This document shows positions 17,986 to 25,863 of a DNA stretch of 64,000 nucleotides, one piece after another. The DNA comes from Streptomyces sp. ITFR-16 (GTDB taxonomy: Bacteria > Actinomycetota > Actinomycetes > Streptomycetales > Streptomycetaceae). How positions within the stretch are numbered: position 1 is the first letter of the stretch; each line of letters starts with the position of its first letter. The position numbers and the translations under genes are program-made. The stretch is from contig NZ_CP134609.1 in the NCBI RefSeq assembly GCF_031844705.1, positions 1-64,000 of the forward strand, written 5' to 3'. The notes under the pieces are model-generated. The model saw only the letters and a list, made by a program, of their open reading frames with translations. It did no database searches and was not told the origin of the DNA.

Positions 17986-19432
17986 GGCGGATTCAACCAG
18001 TCGTTGCAACGCTGGGCTGCGCTGATTGTAGATGTTCATCGAGGGCCTCCGCGGGGGTCTTCCAGCCGAGGGTTTTGCGGGGGCGGGAGTTGAGGACCGC
18101 GGCGATGGCGGCCAGCTCGTCGGTGCTCCATGGGGACAAGTCGGTGCCCTTGGGAAAATACTGACGTAGCAGCCCGTTGGTGTTCTCGTTCGTGGCGCGC
18201 TGCCAGGGTGCGTGCGGGTCCGCGAAGTAGACCGGTAGTCCGGTCTCGACCGTGAGCTGGGCGTGAGCGGAGAGCTCCTTCCCGCGATCCCAGGTCAGTG
18301 ATCGGCGAAGCTGGCCGGGCAAGGTGGCCATCGTGGTGGCCAGGGCGTCCTTCATGGCCACGGCGCCGTAGCCGGCCAGCGCAGGCCCGTTCTTGGTGCG
18401 CGGGATCGTGCCGTAGCCCTCGGCCCGTGGCAGGTGAACCAGCATCGTGTAACGAGTCGTGCGCTCCACGAGCGTGCCGACTGCCGACCGGTTCAGCCCG
18501 ATGATCAGGTCTCCTTCCCAGTGGCCCGGGACGGCACGGTCGGTAGCTTCCGCAGGCCGCCGGCTGATCACCACCTCCGGGGTGACGTGCCCGCCCGGCT
18601 TGTTGCGGCTCCTCGCCCGTGGAACACGCAGCGCGCGGCCGGTGCGCAGGCAGGCCACGAGCTCACGCTTGAGGCCGCCGCGGCTCTCGACGTAAAGGGC
18701 CTGGTAAATAGCTTCGTGGCTGATCCGCATGGACTCGTCCTCAGGGAAATCGATCTTCAGTCGGGCTGAGATCTGCTCCGGGCTCCAGGCATTAGCCCAC
18801 CGGCGATCATTGCGATGCGGCTTGTTGCGTCCCTTCCACTCGGGAACCTGCGGACCGGGAAGCGTCGTACCGTCGGCGGCTCGGATCACGCCCAGCAAGT
18901 GGTCCTGGACGTACTCCCGCAGTCGCTCGTTCGCGGCCAGCTTCGCCTCCTTGGGGCGCCCTGCCACCAGGTCGGCCTTCCACTGCGCGACCGAGGCCCG
19001 GTATTCGAGTCTGCCGCCACGGGTGGCCGCGTTGCGCCGCAGTTCCCGGGAGATCGTCGATGGTGACCGGCCCAGACGTCCGGCGATCTCCCGCACCCCG
19101 GCACCCTGTACGCGCAGCAGAGCGATCTCCTCCCGTTCGACGAACGAGAGATAGCGGCCCGAGACGGTCAAGTTGATCTGCGGCATCCCGCCAGCGTGCC
19201 GGAACCACCGCGTCCCCACCGCCGGCGCAGCTCCGACAGCGACCGCCGCATCCTCACTGGTCAGGCCCTTGGCGATCTCGCCCCAGAACAACCGCTCGAT
19301 CTCGCGCCGAGTCGACGGCCGTCCCGGCGACTTCATCGGCGACCGACCCGTCAACTCCGTCATCCAACCTGCTGGACGTCCCACAACACACCTCTCTGAT
19401 CAGGAGTGTTGCTACGACTGGTTGAACCCGGT
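17986..19432 (-). mobile_element. IS30-family element (complete)
   Basis: A 1,447-bp element with terminal inverted repeats beginning GGCGGATTCAACCAGTCGTT at 17986 and, on the other strand, ACCGGGTTCAACCAGTCGTA from 19432. CAA sits immediately outside both ends (17983-17985 and 19433-19435) and is the likely 3-bp target duplication. It is inserted inside the OrfB gene of the surrounding IS3 element. Confidence 0.88.
17993..19384 (-). CDS. IS30-family transposase
   Basis: A 463-aa transposase with an N-terminal helix-turn-helix (LSFVEREEIALLRVQGAGVR, then RLGRSPSTISRELRRNA) and a C-terminal rve/DDE integrase core (WEGDLIIGLNRSAVGTLVER with the first Asp, [17 protein letters not shown] with the second, [19 protein letters not shown] with the Glu). 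The catalytic triad looks intact, so the element may be active. The stop codon lies inside the terminal repeat. The true start may be an internal Met, since the first 15 residues are not family-like. A C-terminal duplicate is at 22854-23135. Confidence 0.93.
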   Translation of the reverse strand: MGRPAGWMTELTGRSPMKSPGRPSTRREIERLFWGEIAKGLTSEDAAVAVGAAPAVGTRWFRHAGGMPQINLTVSGRYLSFVEREEIALLRVQGAGVREIAGRLGRSPSTISRELRRNAATRGGRLEYRASVAQWKADLVAGRPKEAKLAANERLREYVQDHLLGVIRAADGTTLPGPQVPEWKGRNKPHRNDRRWANAWSPEQISARLKIDFPEDESMRISHEAIYQALYVESRGGLKRELVACLRTGRALRVPRARSRNKPGGHVTPEVVISRRPAEATDRAVPGHWEGDLIIGLNRSAVGTLVERTTRYTMLVHLPRAEGYGTIPRTKNGPALAGYGAVAMKDALATTMATLPGQLRRSLTWDRGKELSAHAQLTVETGLPVYFADPHAPWQRATNENTNGLLRQYFPKGTDLSPWSTDELAAIAAVLNSRPRKTLGWKTPAEALDEHLQSAQPSVATTG

Positions 19433-19687
19433 CAATACGTATCAATTCAGTATACCGACCGGCTCGCCGACATCGGCGCCTCCGCGTCGGTCGGGTCCGC
19501 CGCGGACAGCTACGACAACGCGATAGCCGAGGCCCTGAACGGCACCTTCAAGGCCGAGCTGAGGCCCCTGAAAGGACGTCGACCAGGTCGAGCGGGCGAT
19601 CTTCCAGTGGATCACCTGGTCAACGAGGAGCGTCTTCACTCCGCGCTCGACTACGTGCCGCCGGCCGAGTACGAGGAAGCCTTCTGA
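19433..19687 (+). pseudogene. IS3 OrfB 3' part after IS30 insertion
   Basis: Continuation of the interrupted transposase: after the duplicated CAA it reads YVSIQYTDRLADIGASASVG, SYDNAIAEALNGTFKAEL and, after a frame disturbance near 19575, HLVNEERLHSALDYVPPAEY. It carries the catalytic Glu region and the typical C-terminal PPAEYEEAF motif. Confidence 0.85.
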
Positions 19688-19758
19688 CGGAGCCAGGAGC
19701 AAGCCCCGCAGTCCGCCTGAAGCAAGATCACCGGACTCTACGAAACTCGGTACAGCTC

Positions 19759-20056
19759 AAAGCTTCACCTGGGCCACCACCGGACGCAGACGCTCACCCA
19801 ACGGCCAACTGACTCCCACAGAACAAACGGTCAACCGCGCCCTGGCCTCATCCCGAGCTCCCGTCGAACGCGGCATGACACGCCTCAATGCCTGGCAAAG
19901 CTTTCGAAGATCGTTTTACATTCCCAGGAGGACGCCGACGGCCGGGACGAAGAGGGGTAGCAGCCGTGCGGATGACGGCCGTGATGAGGCCCAGGCCGGC
20001 GGCGACAGGAAGCCGCTGTGCCGATAATGACCACCACTGACCACGGGAGGGAACCT
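19759..20056. other. Gap upstream of toxin-antitoxin operon
   Basis: About 300 bp without a gene. It is relatively AT-rich around 19895-19925 (tttcgaagatcgttttacat), the likely promoter zone for the toxin-antitoxin pair, but I do not see a clear -35/-10 pair. Confidence 0.4.
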
Positions 20057-20356
20057 ATGTCCGAGGGACTGTCCATCACCGATCAGCTAGAGCCGTACGA
20101 GTGGGACAGCCGGGCTGTCGCGGCGTACGAGGCGGCAATCGAGGCTATCAACGGAGCGGTTGGCGCCTACAGCGCGCTGATCTCGGCGGAAGAGGCCAAG
20201 TCCGCCCCGGACGCTACCGTCGTGGCCGCAGCGCGGGCCGAGCAGACCCGGCTGACCCGCGAGCGCGAGGCATTGCGGCCGGACGACACGGACCAGATCG
20301 CGAATGCTCGTCGGCAGTACTCAATGCTGGCACGCACCGTTCGGGAATCGCGGTGA
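20057..20356 (+). CDS. Putative antitoxin of zeta-type TA pair
   Basis: A 99-aa hydrophilic, helical protein (EWDSRAVAAYEAAIEAINGA, TVVAAARAEQTRLTRERE). It lies directly upstream of a zeta-toxin gene and overlaps it by GTGA, the standard antitoxin-first arrangement. Start ATG 20057 has a clear SD (GGGAGGG). It has no helix-turn-helix, so like epsilon it may act by blocking the toxin's nucleotide site rather than as a repressor. Assignment rests on size, coil content and position. Confidence 0.7.
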   Translation: MSEGLSITDQLEPYEWDSRAVAAYEAAIEAINGAVGAYSALISAEEAKSAPDATVVAAARAEQTRLTREREALRPDDTDQIANARRQYSMLARTVRESR

Positions 20357-21402
20357 TCGACCCCGTCGAAGTTGAGCGGCACCGGCTGCCCCAGCCGGAA
20401 AACGAGCGCATCTTCAACGAGCGCATCGTGCCCGACCAGTTGGAAGGCCGGGTGCCGCAGCAGACGCCCACGGTGGTCTTCCTCATCGGCCAGCCCGGCG
20501 CCGGTAAGAGCAGGCTCACCGAGCTCGTGGCCGCCGCCCTCAACCGCCACGGTGGCTTCGTGGACATTGACAGCGATCTCTACAAGCCCTACCACCCTTC
20601 CTATGACGACCTCATGGCACAGGACGACACACTGATGGCCGCCTACACGCGGGCCGACGGCCGGGCCTGGATGGCACTGGCCGAGGCGTACGTCCGCGAC
20701 CACAAGCTCCACGCCATCGTCCAAGAGACCTCGCAGAACGCTGCGGCTGTCGAAGAGAAGATGCTCGCCTACCGCACCGCCGGAGCCCGAGTTGAGGCCC
20801 TGTTCATGGGGGTTTCGCAGGCGCAGAGCAACCAGGGCATCGACGCCCGCTACATCCAGCAACTCGCTGACCGCGGGCAGGGGCGCCTCACTGTGCAGTC
20901 CAACGCGGACGAGTCCTACGCCGGAATCCTCGAACTGGCCGACCGGGTCGACGCCAGCCGGCTGGCCGACCTGGTCAGCCTGTACCGGCGCGGAGAGAGC
21001 AAGCCCCGGTACGCCAACGCCTTGGACGGCGGCGGCCAGTGGTCGGCAGAGCCCCAGACACGCACCCAGCTGGAGCGGGAGCGAGCCCGGCCCCTGTCCG
21101 CCCGTGAGGCGGCGGACTTCGTGGAGGTCCAGCTACATCTGCGCGAGGCCACCCGCACGCTCGGTGCACCATGGCCTGCCCGCCTCGCGCGTACTGAGGA
21201 GATGGCCCTCCCCCTGCTGTCGGCCGACCAAGCCGCCCGGCTGACGCCCTCACCCCTGCGGCCATCGGTGGCCGCCGCGCGCTCGCGCAGTACAACCATC
21301 AGCACGCGCCCTCGACCAGGGCAAGGCTCCGCACCCGAAACTCGAAACGAAGTCCCGCGCCGTCCCGCCGATGGGCCAGATCAGCGCGGGCGCAGTAAGT
21401 AG
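20353..21402 (+). CDS. Zeta-type toxin (predicted UDP-N-acetylglucosamine kinase)
   Basis: A 349-aa zeta_toxin-family protein from GTG 20353. The P-loop GQPGAGKSRL lies near residue 50, followed by the zeta signature VDIDSDLYKPYHPSYDDL and a QETSQN segment. Zeta toxins phosphorylate UDP-sugars and poison peptidoglycan synthesis, killing cells that lose the antitoxin. The C-terminal 130 residues (from about LSAREAADFVEVQLHLREAT) form a helical extension typical of long actinobacterial versions. It is translationally coupled to the upstream antitoxin and probably stabilises the element. Confidence 0.88.
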   Translation: MIDPVEVERHRLPQPENERIFNERIVPDQLEGRVPQQTPTVVFLIGQPGAGKSRLTELVAAALNRHGGFVDIDSDLYKPYHPSYDDLMAQDDTLMAAYTRADGRAWMALAEAYVRDHKLHAIVQETSQNAAAVEEKMLAYRTAGARVEALFMGVSQAQSNQGIDARYIQQLADRGQGRLTVQSNADESYAGILELADRVDASRLADLVSLYRRGESKPRYANALDGGGQWSAEPQTRTQLERERARPLSAREAADFVEVQLHLREATRTLGAPWPARLARTEEMALPLLSADQAARLTPSPLRPSVAAARSRSTTISTRPRPGQGSAPETRNEVPRRPADGPDQRGRSK

Positions 21403-21474
21403 GGTCTGACGCACGCGATATGCGGGGGCGCCGCCACGGCGAGCACGTTCGTCGCGGGGGCGCCCCCGGGCACT

Positions 21475-22485
21475 TCACCTGACCCCCCTTGGCCGCCGTG
21501 CTGCACCTGGTGGACCACGGCGGCAGGCCGTATGCCGATAGCTCCGGCTCCCCGGGCCTTGACCCTGAATCCTGGACACAGGTTGTGCGGCTTGTGCCAA
21601 CGTAGTTGGTGTGAGTTGGAGAGCGTTCTCGAAGGCGATCGGTGATCGTTGTCCGAGGTGGGAGTGCCGGCGGCGGGTGTTGTAGCGGTGGAGCCATCTG
21701 AAGGCGTCGAGTCGGGCCTCGCGCTCGGTTGGCCAGCTCTTTCGTCCTTGCAGGGTCTCGCGTTTGAAGGTGGCGTTGAAGGACTCGGCGAGGGCGTTGT
21801 CCGCGCTGGACCCGACCGCGCTCATGCTTCGCCGAACCCCTGCTGACCTGCAGGCTTCGGCGAAGGACCTGCTCGTGTACTGGGCTCCGTGGTCGGTATG
21901 CATGATCGATCCGGCGAGGCTGCCGCGGGTGCGGATCGCCGCGGCCAGGGCGTCGGTCACCAGGTCCGCACGCATGTGGTCGGCGATCGCCCATCCGGCC
22001 AGGCGGCGCGAGGAGAGGTCGATGACGGTAGCGAGGTAGCAGAACTTCCCACCTTCGATGGGCAGGTAAGTGATGTCGCCCACGTACTTCGTGTTCGGCT
22101 CTGCTGCGGTGAAGTCGCGGCCGATCAGGTCCGGGGCCTTGGCCGCGGCCGGGTCAGAGACGGTGGTGCGGTGCCGGCGCCGCAACCGGATCCCTTGGAT
22201 CCCGGACGCCCGCATGATCCTGGCGACGCGCTTGTGGCTGACCGCGACACCGTTCTCCTCGCGGAGCTCGGCGGTGATCCTCGGGGCTCCGTAGGTGCCG
22301 TCCGATTCCTGGTGCACCGCCCGTATCCGGGCTGCCAGGCGGGCGTCGGCCACCTGCCGGGCGGCCCGGTCAGCGGCTGTCCGTTGCCAGTAGTAGAAGC
22401 TCGAGCGGCTGACGCCGAGGATCCTGCAGAGCCGCTTCACGCCGTGACGGCGCTGGAGGTCGGCGACACACTGGAAGCGGTTCAC
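21475..22485 (-). CDS. IS3-family transposase OrfB (copy 2)
   Basis: A 336-aa transposase. HTH_21 region at residues 1-110 ([20 protein letters not shown]) and rve core from about residue 125. Catalytic residues are in [12 protein letters not shown] (first Asp), [20 protein letters not shown] (second Asp) and [20 protein letters not shown] (Glu). There is no stop codon inside the element, so translation runs across the left end at 21554 and adds about 27 host-encoded residues ([15 protein letters not shown]...). The start overlaps OrfA by 4 bases. Confidence 0.92.
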   Translation of the reverse strand: MNRFQCVADLQRRHGVKRLCRILGVSRSSFYYWQRTAADRAARQVADARLAARIRAVHQESDGTYGAPRITAELREENGVAVSHKRVARIMRASGIQGIRLRRRHRTTVSDPAAAKAPDLIGRDFTAAEPNTKYVGDITYLPIEGGKFCYLATVIDLSSRRLAGWAIADHMRADLVTDALAAAIRTRGSLAGSIMHTDHGAQYTSRSFAEACRSAGVRRSMSAVGSSADNALAESFNATFKRETLQGRKSWPTEREARLDAFRWLHRYNTRRRHSHLGQRSPIAFENALQLTPTTLAQAAQPVSRIQGQGPGSRSYRHTACRRGPPGAARRPRGVR

Positions 22486-22853
22486 CAGCGCGTCTCCCCG
22501 GCGAAATACTTCGCCGCCTTCCGCAGGATCTCCCGTTCCTCCTCCAACTCGCGGACCTTCTTTCGCAAGGCGGCGTTCTCCGCCTCCAGCGGTACCGGCG
22601 GCTGGGCCGGTTCTTGCGTCCGTCGTCCTCGGGGACGGCTCACCCCGGCTGCCCTCACCCAGTTCCGCAGGGTCTCCGGGTTGATCCCCAGATCGGCCGC
22701 GACCGACCTGATCGTCGCTTCCGGCCGCGACTCGTACAGCGCGACCGCGTCCGCCTTGAACTCCAGCGGGTAGTTCTTCATGACCACGAGATGTCCGTTC
22801 TCAGATCCTCAGGATCCAGTGTCTCGTGTGTCCAAGATCAGGGGTCAAGGCCC
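21554..22853 (-). mobile_element. IS3-family element, intact copy 2
   Basis: A 1,300-bp element with the same terminal repeats as the element at 4073-5371. Both orfA and orfB are open. Its right end abuts a truncated IS30 fragment at 22854, and no target duplication is visible, so insertion was probably accompanied by a deletion that removed the rest of that IS30 copy. Confidence 0.9.
22482..22787 (-). CDS. IS3-family transposase OrfA (copy 2)
   Basis: A 101-aa helix-turn-helix protein identical in sequence to OrfA at 5000-5305, including the leucine-rich coil near the C-terminus. It would form with OrfB the active transposase of this element. Confidence 0.92.
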   Translation of the reverse strand: MVMKNYPLEFKADAVALYESRPEATIRSVAADLGINPETLRNWVRAAGVSRPRGRRTQEPAQPPVPLEAENAALRKKVRELEEEREILRKAAKYFAGETRW

Positions 22854-23142
22854 CTCTCCGCTCACGCCCAGCTCACGGTCGAGACCGGACTACCGGTCTA
22901 CTTCGCGGACCCGCACGCACCCTGGCAGCGCGCCACGAACGAGAACACCAACGGGCTGCTACGTCAGTATTTTCCCAAGGGCACCGACTTGTCCCCATGG
23001 AGCACCGACGAGCTGGCCGCCATCGCCGCGGTCCTCAACTCCCGCCCCCGCAAAACCCTCGGCTGGAAGACCCCCGCGGAGGCCCTCGATGAACATCTAC
23101 AATCAGCGCAGCCCAGCGTTGCAACGACTGGTTGAATCCGCC
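22854..23142 (+). mobile_element. IS30 3'-end fragment (second copy)
   Basis: Encodes the last 93 residues of the IS30 transposase ([20 protein letters not shown] to the terminal SVATTG, stop 23133-23135) with the same amino-acid sequence as the copy at 17993-19384, in opposite orientation. It ends with the terminal repeat whose complement starts GGCGGATTCAACC, and is followed by CAA and an IS3 transposase fragment. Its left part was lost at the IS3 copy 2 boundary. Confidence 0.9.
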
Positions 23143-23415
23143 CAATACACCAGTCAGCAATTCGCCTCCCTGGCAGCCCAGTCCGGGGTCCAGCTGTCGG
23201 TCGGCCGCACCGGTCAGTGCTGGGACAACGCGCTCGCGGAGTCGTTTTTCTCGACCATCAAACGTGAACTGCTCGGCACCTCCGCCTGGCCCAGCCGGGC
23301 CACCGCCCGCACCGCGATCTTCGACTTCATCGAGGGCTGGTACAAATTGCACCGACTGCACAGCAGCCTCGGCTACCTCAGCCCCGCCGAGTACGAGACC
23401 GAACTCGCAGCCTGA
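23143..23415 (+). pseudogene. IS3-family OrfB 3' fragment (third IS3 type)
   Basis: Encodes the end of an rve-type transposase distinct from the other IS3 elements here: after the Gln codon CAA it reads [40 protein letters not shown] and LHRLHSSLGYLSPAEYETEL, stopping at TGA 23413-23415. The 5' part is missing because the IS30 insertion and later deletion removed it. The IS right end is probably near 23450. Confidence 0.85.
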
Positions 23416-23506
23416 CCACCACACCAAAGGTGTCCGTCAAAGCGGAACAAGCTCACATCCACGATACTCGGCTCCGCGCCGGTCCATAAGCCCTCGAGGA
23501 GGCGAC

Positions 23507-24130
23507 GTGATCCCCCGCAGCCGGCCCGTCATCAACGAAGCCGACATCGCCGCCCGCGTCGGCGTCCCCTTGCCCACCTGGCGCAGGCGTGACGCCCTCG
23601 TCTTCCGCGAACGCGTCCCCAGCCTCCTGCCCGACAGCCGATACCTCCTCTATGACCTCGCCCAGGCCGAGGCCTACCTCGCAGGCAGGCCCATCCCAGA
23701 ACTGCCCGCGGACGAGCACCCCGACGACCTGCTGACCGACAAGGAGACCGCCGCTCTCCTCGGCATCAGCACTGCCACCGTCCGCTCCTACGCCGCTCAC
23801 GGCTACCTCTCCCCCGGCACCACCCGCTACGGCGCCCGCCTGTGGACCCGCCGCGAAGTCCACGACCGCCGCGACAACGCCCCCGGCCGCGGCAAGGGCG
23901 GGGGCCGACGCGCCGGCGAACCCCAGGGTCCCCGCAAAGCGCACGCGTACGAAGACGACCCGCGCCTCGCCATCGCCGCCCAGGCCCTCGTCGACGCGGC
24001 CGCCGACACCCCCAAGGGCCGCATCGCCACCGAGCTCGCAGAACTCCACGGCCATACCCCCCGCACCTGGGAACGGCTCCTCACCACCGCCGCGGCGACC
24101 CAACACACGAACGACATCAACCAGACCTGA
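23507..24130 (+). CDS. DNA-binding protein with MerR/excisionase-like helix-turn-helix
   Basis: A 207-aa protein from GTG 23507, chosen for its strong SD (GAGGAGGCGAC). A first segment resembles a winged-helix start (INEADIAARVGVPLPTWRRR). A second, MerR/HTH_17-like domain follows at about residues 75-120 (LLTDKETAALLGISTATVRS, then YGARLWTRREV). The basic linker (GRGKGGGRRAG) and C-terminal helical part are plasmid-like. It could regulate element genes or act in excision; no integrase adjoins it. Confidence 0.7.
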   Translation: MIPRSRPVINEADIAARVGVPLPTWRRRDALVFRERVPSLLPDSRYLLYDLAQAEAYLAGRPIPELPADEHPDDLLTDKETAALLGISTATVRSYAAHGYLSPGTTRYGARLWTRREVHDRRDNAPGRGKGGGRRAGEPQGPRKAHAYEDDPRLAIAAQALVDAAADTPKGRIATELAELHGHTPRTWERLLTTAAATQHTNDINQT

Positions 24131-24685
24131 CGCGAGAACGGCGCCTTCTCAACGTTTGTCGGTACGCACCGCCAGGCCGGGCCCTTGCCCTCGCTGCGCC
24201 CCGAGCTAGGGCGGCGGGGCGGTGGCACCGCGCGGGTGGGTGGCCCCGCGTACGTGCGAAGTTCCGCGAGGCCCCCCTGAGCGCCACGTCCTGTCAGGAA
24301 GCACCCGGTCCGACGGTAGGTCAGATCGCGGCCGGCCGCGCGCCGACGACACGACCTCGGCCCCCGGAGGGAGCATCATCAGGCGGCCTGGGCCGTCCTC
24401 AAGGTGGGAGCGCAGAGCGTCCATGGGGAGACGGGCTCGCCTTCCCTGCGGCTGCTGGCCGCCTCCTGCAGTACCCGTCGCCTTTCGAAACACCCGATCA
24501 ACATGCATCGCCCTCAGCGACAAGACGACTGTTGACCGAGGGGGCGGTCACGGCCTGAATGTTCACGCCGTGGCGGCGGTACTTGTGGAAGTAGTCGGTC
24601 TTCCTGCGCCATCCGATCGGTGGCCACTCCGAAACGCTCACTCACCCACCGTCCTGGAGCTGAGGGATCACACCCCAAAACCACC
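24131..24685. other. Gene-poor gap
   Basis: About 550 bp with no supported gene. Overlapping frames exist on both strands but none has a good start or a known domain. The right end leads into the promoter of the 114-aa gene. Confidence 0.4.
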
Positions 24686-24724
24686 TTGCAAAAGATGTAT
24701 CACAGCGTGTAAAGTGAGTATCAC
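24686..24724 (+). promoter_or_regulatory. Predicted promoter with GTATCAC direct repeats
   Basis: A -35-like TTGCAA (24686-24691) and a -10-like TAAAGT (24710-24715) are separated by 18 bp, upstream of the GTG at 24781. The heptamer GTATCAC occurs at 24697-24703 (in the spacer) and 24718-24724 (overlapping the expected start site). The copies are 21 bp apart, two helical turns, as expected for an operator bound by a repressor dimer. Confidence 0.5.
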
Positions 24725-24780
24725 CGGAAGGGGGGAGCACCCCGACCGGCCAGCACATTCCCAACTCAAAAGAGGTAGCC

Positions 24781-25125
24781 GTGACAGACGGACAGGAACT
24801 CTCCCTCGGAGAACGCCTCCAGATCGTCTATCAGCGCCTGACGGCGCTGCCCCCGGCAACAGGGCCGCAGGAAGCTCTCCGCCAACTCGCCGAAACGCTC
24901 ACCAGCGTCGAAGACGAATACAGCGGAGTTCCCAAGGACCCCAAGCCGGAACTCGCCTTCGACGGCCGGATGTACCCGCCCCGCGCGGACTACACCACCG
25001 AAGAGGCTGACGGCACGCTGGTGGCAGTCACCAAAGGCAACGTGATCTATGCGAAGCCGGACGGGGAACTGATCATCACCAGCAGACGGACCGGCGAAAC
25101 GGTCTACCAGCGCCCCGGCGCCTAG
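24781..25125 (+). CDS. Hypothetical 114-aa protein
   Basis: Starts GTG 24781 after an AAAGAGG SD. The first half is helical (GERLQIVYQRLTALPPATGP) and the second half looks like a small beta-rich domain (GTLVAVTKGNVIYAKPDGEL). Acidic overall, with no membrane segment. I do not recognise a family. It has its own promoter and is followed by a clear terminator, so it is a single-gene unit that is probably expressed. Confidence 0.65.
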   Translation: MTDGQELSLGERLQIVYQRLTALPPATGPQEALRQLAETLTSVEDEYSGVPKDPKPELAFDGRMYPPRADYTTEEADGTLVAVTKGNVIYAKPDGELIITSRRTGETVYQRPGA

Positions 25126-25133
25126 ACCAACCG

Positions 25134-25160
25134 CCCGCCCCGGCATCAAGCCGGGGCGGG
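25134..25160 (+). terminator. Rho-independent-type terminator
   Basis: A perfect 10-bp GC stem (cccgccccgg / ccggggcggg) with a 7-base loop lies right after the 114-aa gene. Confidence 0.75.
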
Positions 25161-25196
25161 CCCCTTCCCGTCACAGCTACCGCCACCAGGAGACCC

Positions 25197-25757
25197 ATGC
25201 ATACCAACCTGACCGTCATCTACACCGACCACCTCGACGACTGCCGCGCCTTCTACAGCGGCATGGGCCTGGACTTCGGGAAGGAACAGCACGGGCAGGG
25301 CCCGGAGCACTACGCGGCCGTCCTCGACGGTGGTGCCGTGTTCGAGCTGTACCCGTCCGGGGACCGGGCACCCACCGGGAGGCTGCGCCTGGGCTTCACC
25401 ATGCATGCCGGCCCTGTAGGGCACCCGGTGGGCCGGCACGTTCTGACTGATCCGGACGGCCGCACGGTCGTCCTCACCGTCACCACAGAGGAACTCATGA
25501 CAGAGCAGGAAGCCCGAACCGCTGTTCAGCAGGTCCTAGGCGAGACCGCGCATCCCGAGGTGACGGTGTACCCGGCGGGGAACGTGTCGCTAACTGTGCG
25601 CCTGGGCGCTCACGTGGCGACAGTCGACGGGCACCCGGAGTCCGGGTGGGGCTGGACCCTGGACCCGGGCGAGGACGTCGGGTTTTCCGGCCACGACGAC
25701 ACCGCGCCAACCCTTGAGGCGGCGCTGACCGCCGCCCGTGACGCGGCCACTACCTGA
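25197..25757 (+). CDS. Glyoxalase/dioxygenase-fold protein with C-terminal extension
   Basis: A 186-aa protein. Residues 1-105 form a vicinal-oxygen-chelate (glyoxalase/bleomycin-resistance) module: LTVIYTDHLDDCRAFYSGMG, AVLDGGAVFELYPSG, RLRLGFTMHA, HVLTDPDGRTVVLTV. The remaining 80 residues (from about MTEQEARTAVQQVLGE) form a separate small alpha/beta domain that I cannot name. An ATG at the junction suggests the second part may also be made alone. The expected metal ligands are not all evident, so enzymatic activity is uncertain. SD is CAGGAGA. Confidence 0.7.
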   Translation: MHTNLTVIYTDHLDDCRAFYSGMGLDFGKEQHGQGPEHYAAVLDGGAVFELYPSGDRAPTGRLRLGFTMHAGPVGHPVGRHVLTDPDGRTVVLTVTTEELMTEQEARTAVQQVLGETAHPEVTVYPAGNVSLTVRLGAHVATVDGHPESGWGWTLDPGEDVGFSGHDDTAPTLEAALTAARDAATT

Positions 25758-25774
25758 CCCGGGCACACAAAAAG

Positions 25775-25835
25775 GGCCGACAGGGCCGGGTCCGTGGACC
25801 CACCACCCGAGGGTGGGGAGCATGCCCTGTCGGCC
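25775..25835 (+). ncRNA. Cloverleaf-like multibranched RNA structure
   Basis: An outer 12-bp perfect stem (GGCCGACAGGGC 25775-25786 with GCCCTGTCGGCC 25824-25835) encloses two smaller hairpins: gggtcc/ggaccc at 25788-25801 and ccacc/ggtgg at 25803-25816. An unpaired ggagcat follows inside the outer stem. It sits between the stop at 25757 and the start at 25864. It may be a terminator or attenuator, or a leader element for the downstream gene. Confidence 0.55.
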
Positions 25836-25863
25836 GCACATTCCCGCAAAGGAGAACAACCTA

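Larger units (their letters stand above)
17081..19758 (+). mobile_element. IS3-family element interrupted by an IS30-family element
   Basis: Outer inverted repeats start gagctgtaccgagatttgtg at 17081 and end with the near-complement cgaaactcggtacagctc at 19758. Removing the IS30 insertion and a 3-bp duplication leaves about 1,228 bp, a normal IS3 length. The encoded orfA and orfB are frameshifted as well as interrupted. Confidence 0.85.

Noticed and set aside
22780..23415. A long + strand reading frame spanning IS3 end, IS30 end and another IS3 end
   Set aside because: It is an accidental read-through across three element fragments; only the individual transposase segments have homology.
24222..25010. 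A 262-aa + strand frame overlapping the 114-aa gene
   Set aside because: Arg/Pro-rich composition in a different frame from the gene with a promoter, SD and terminator.
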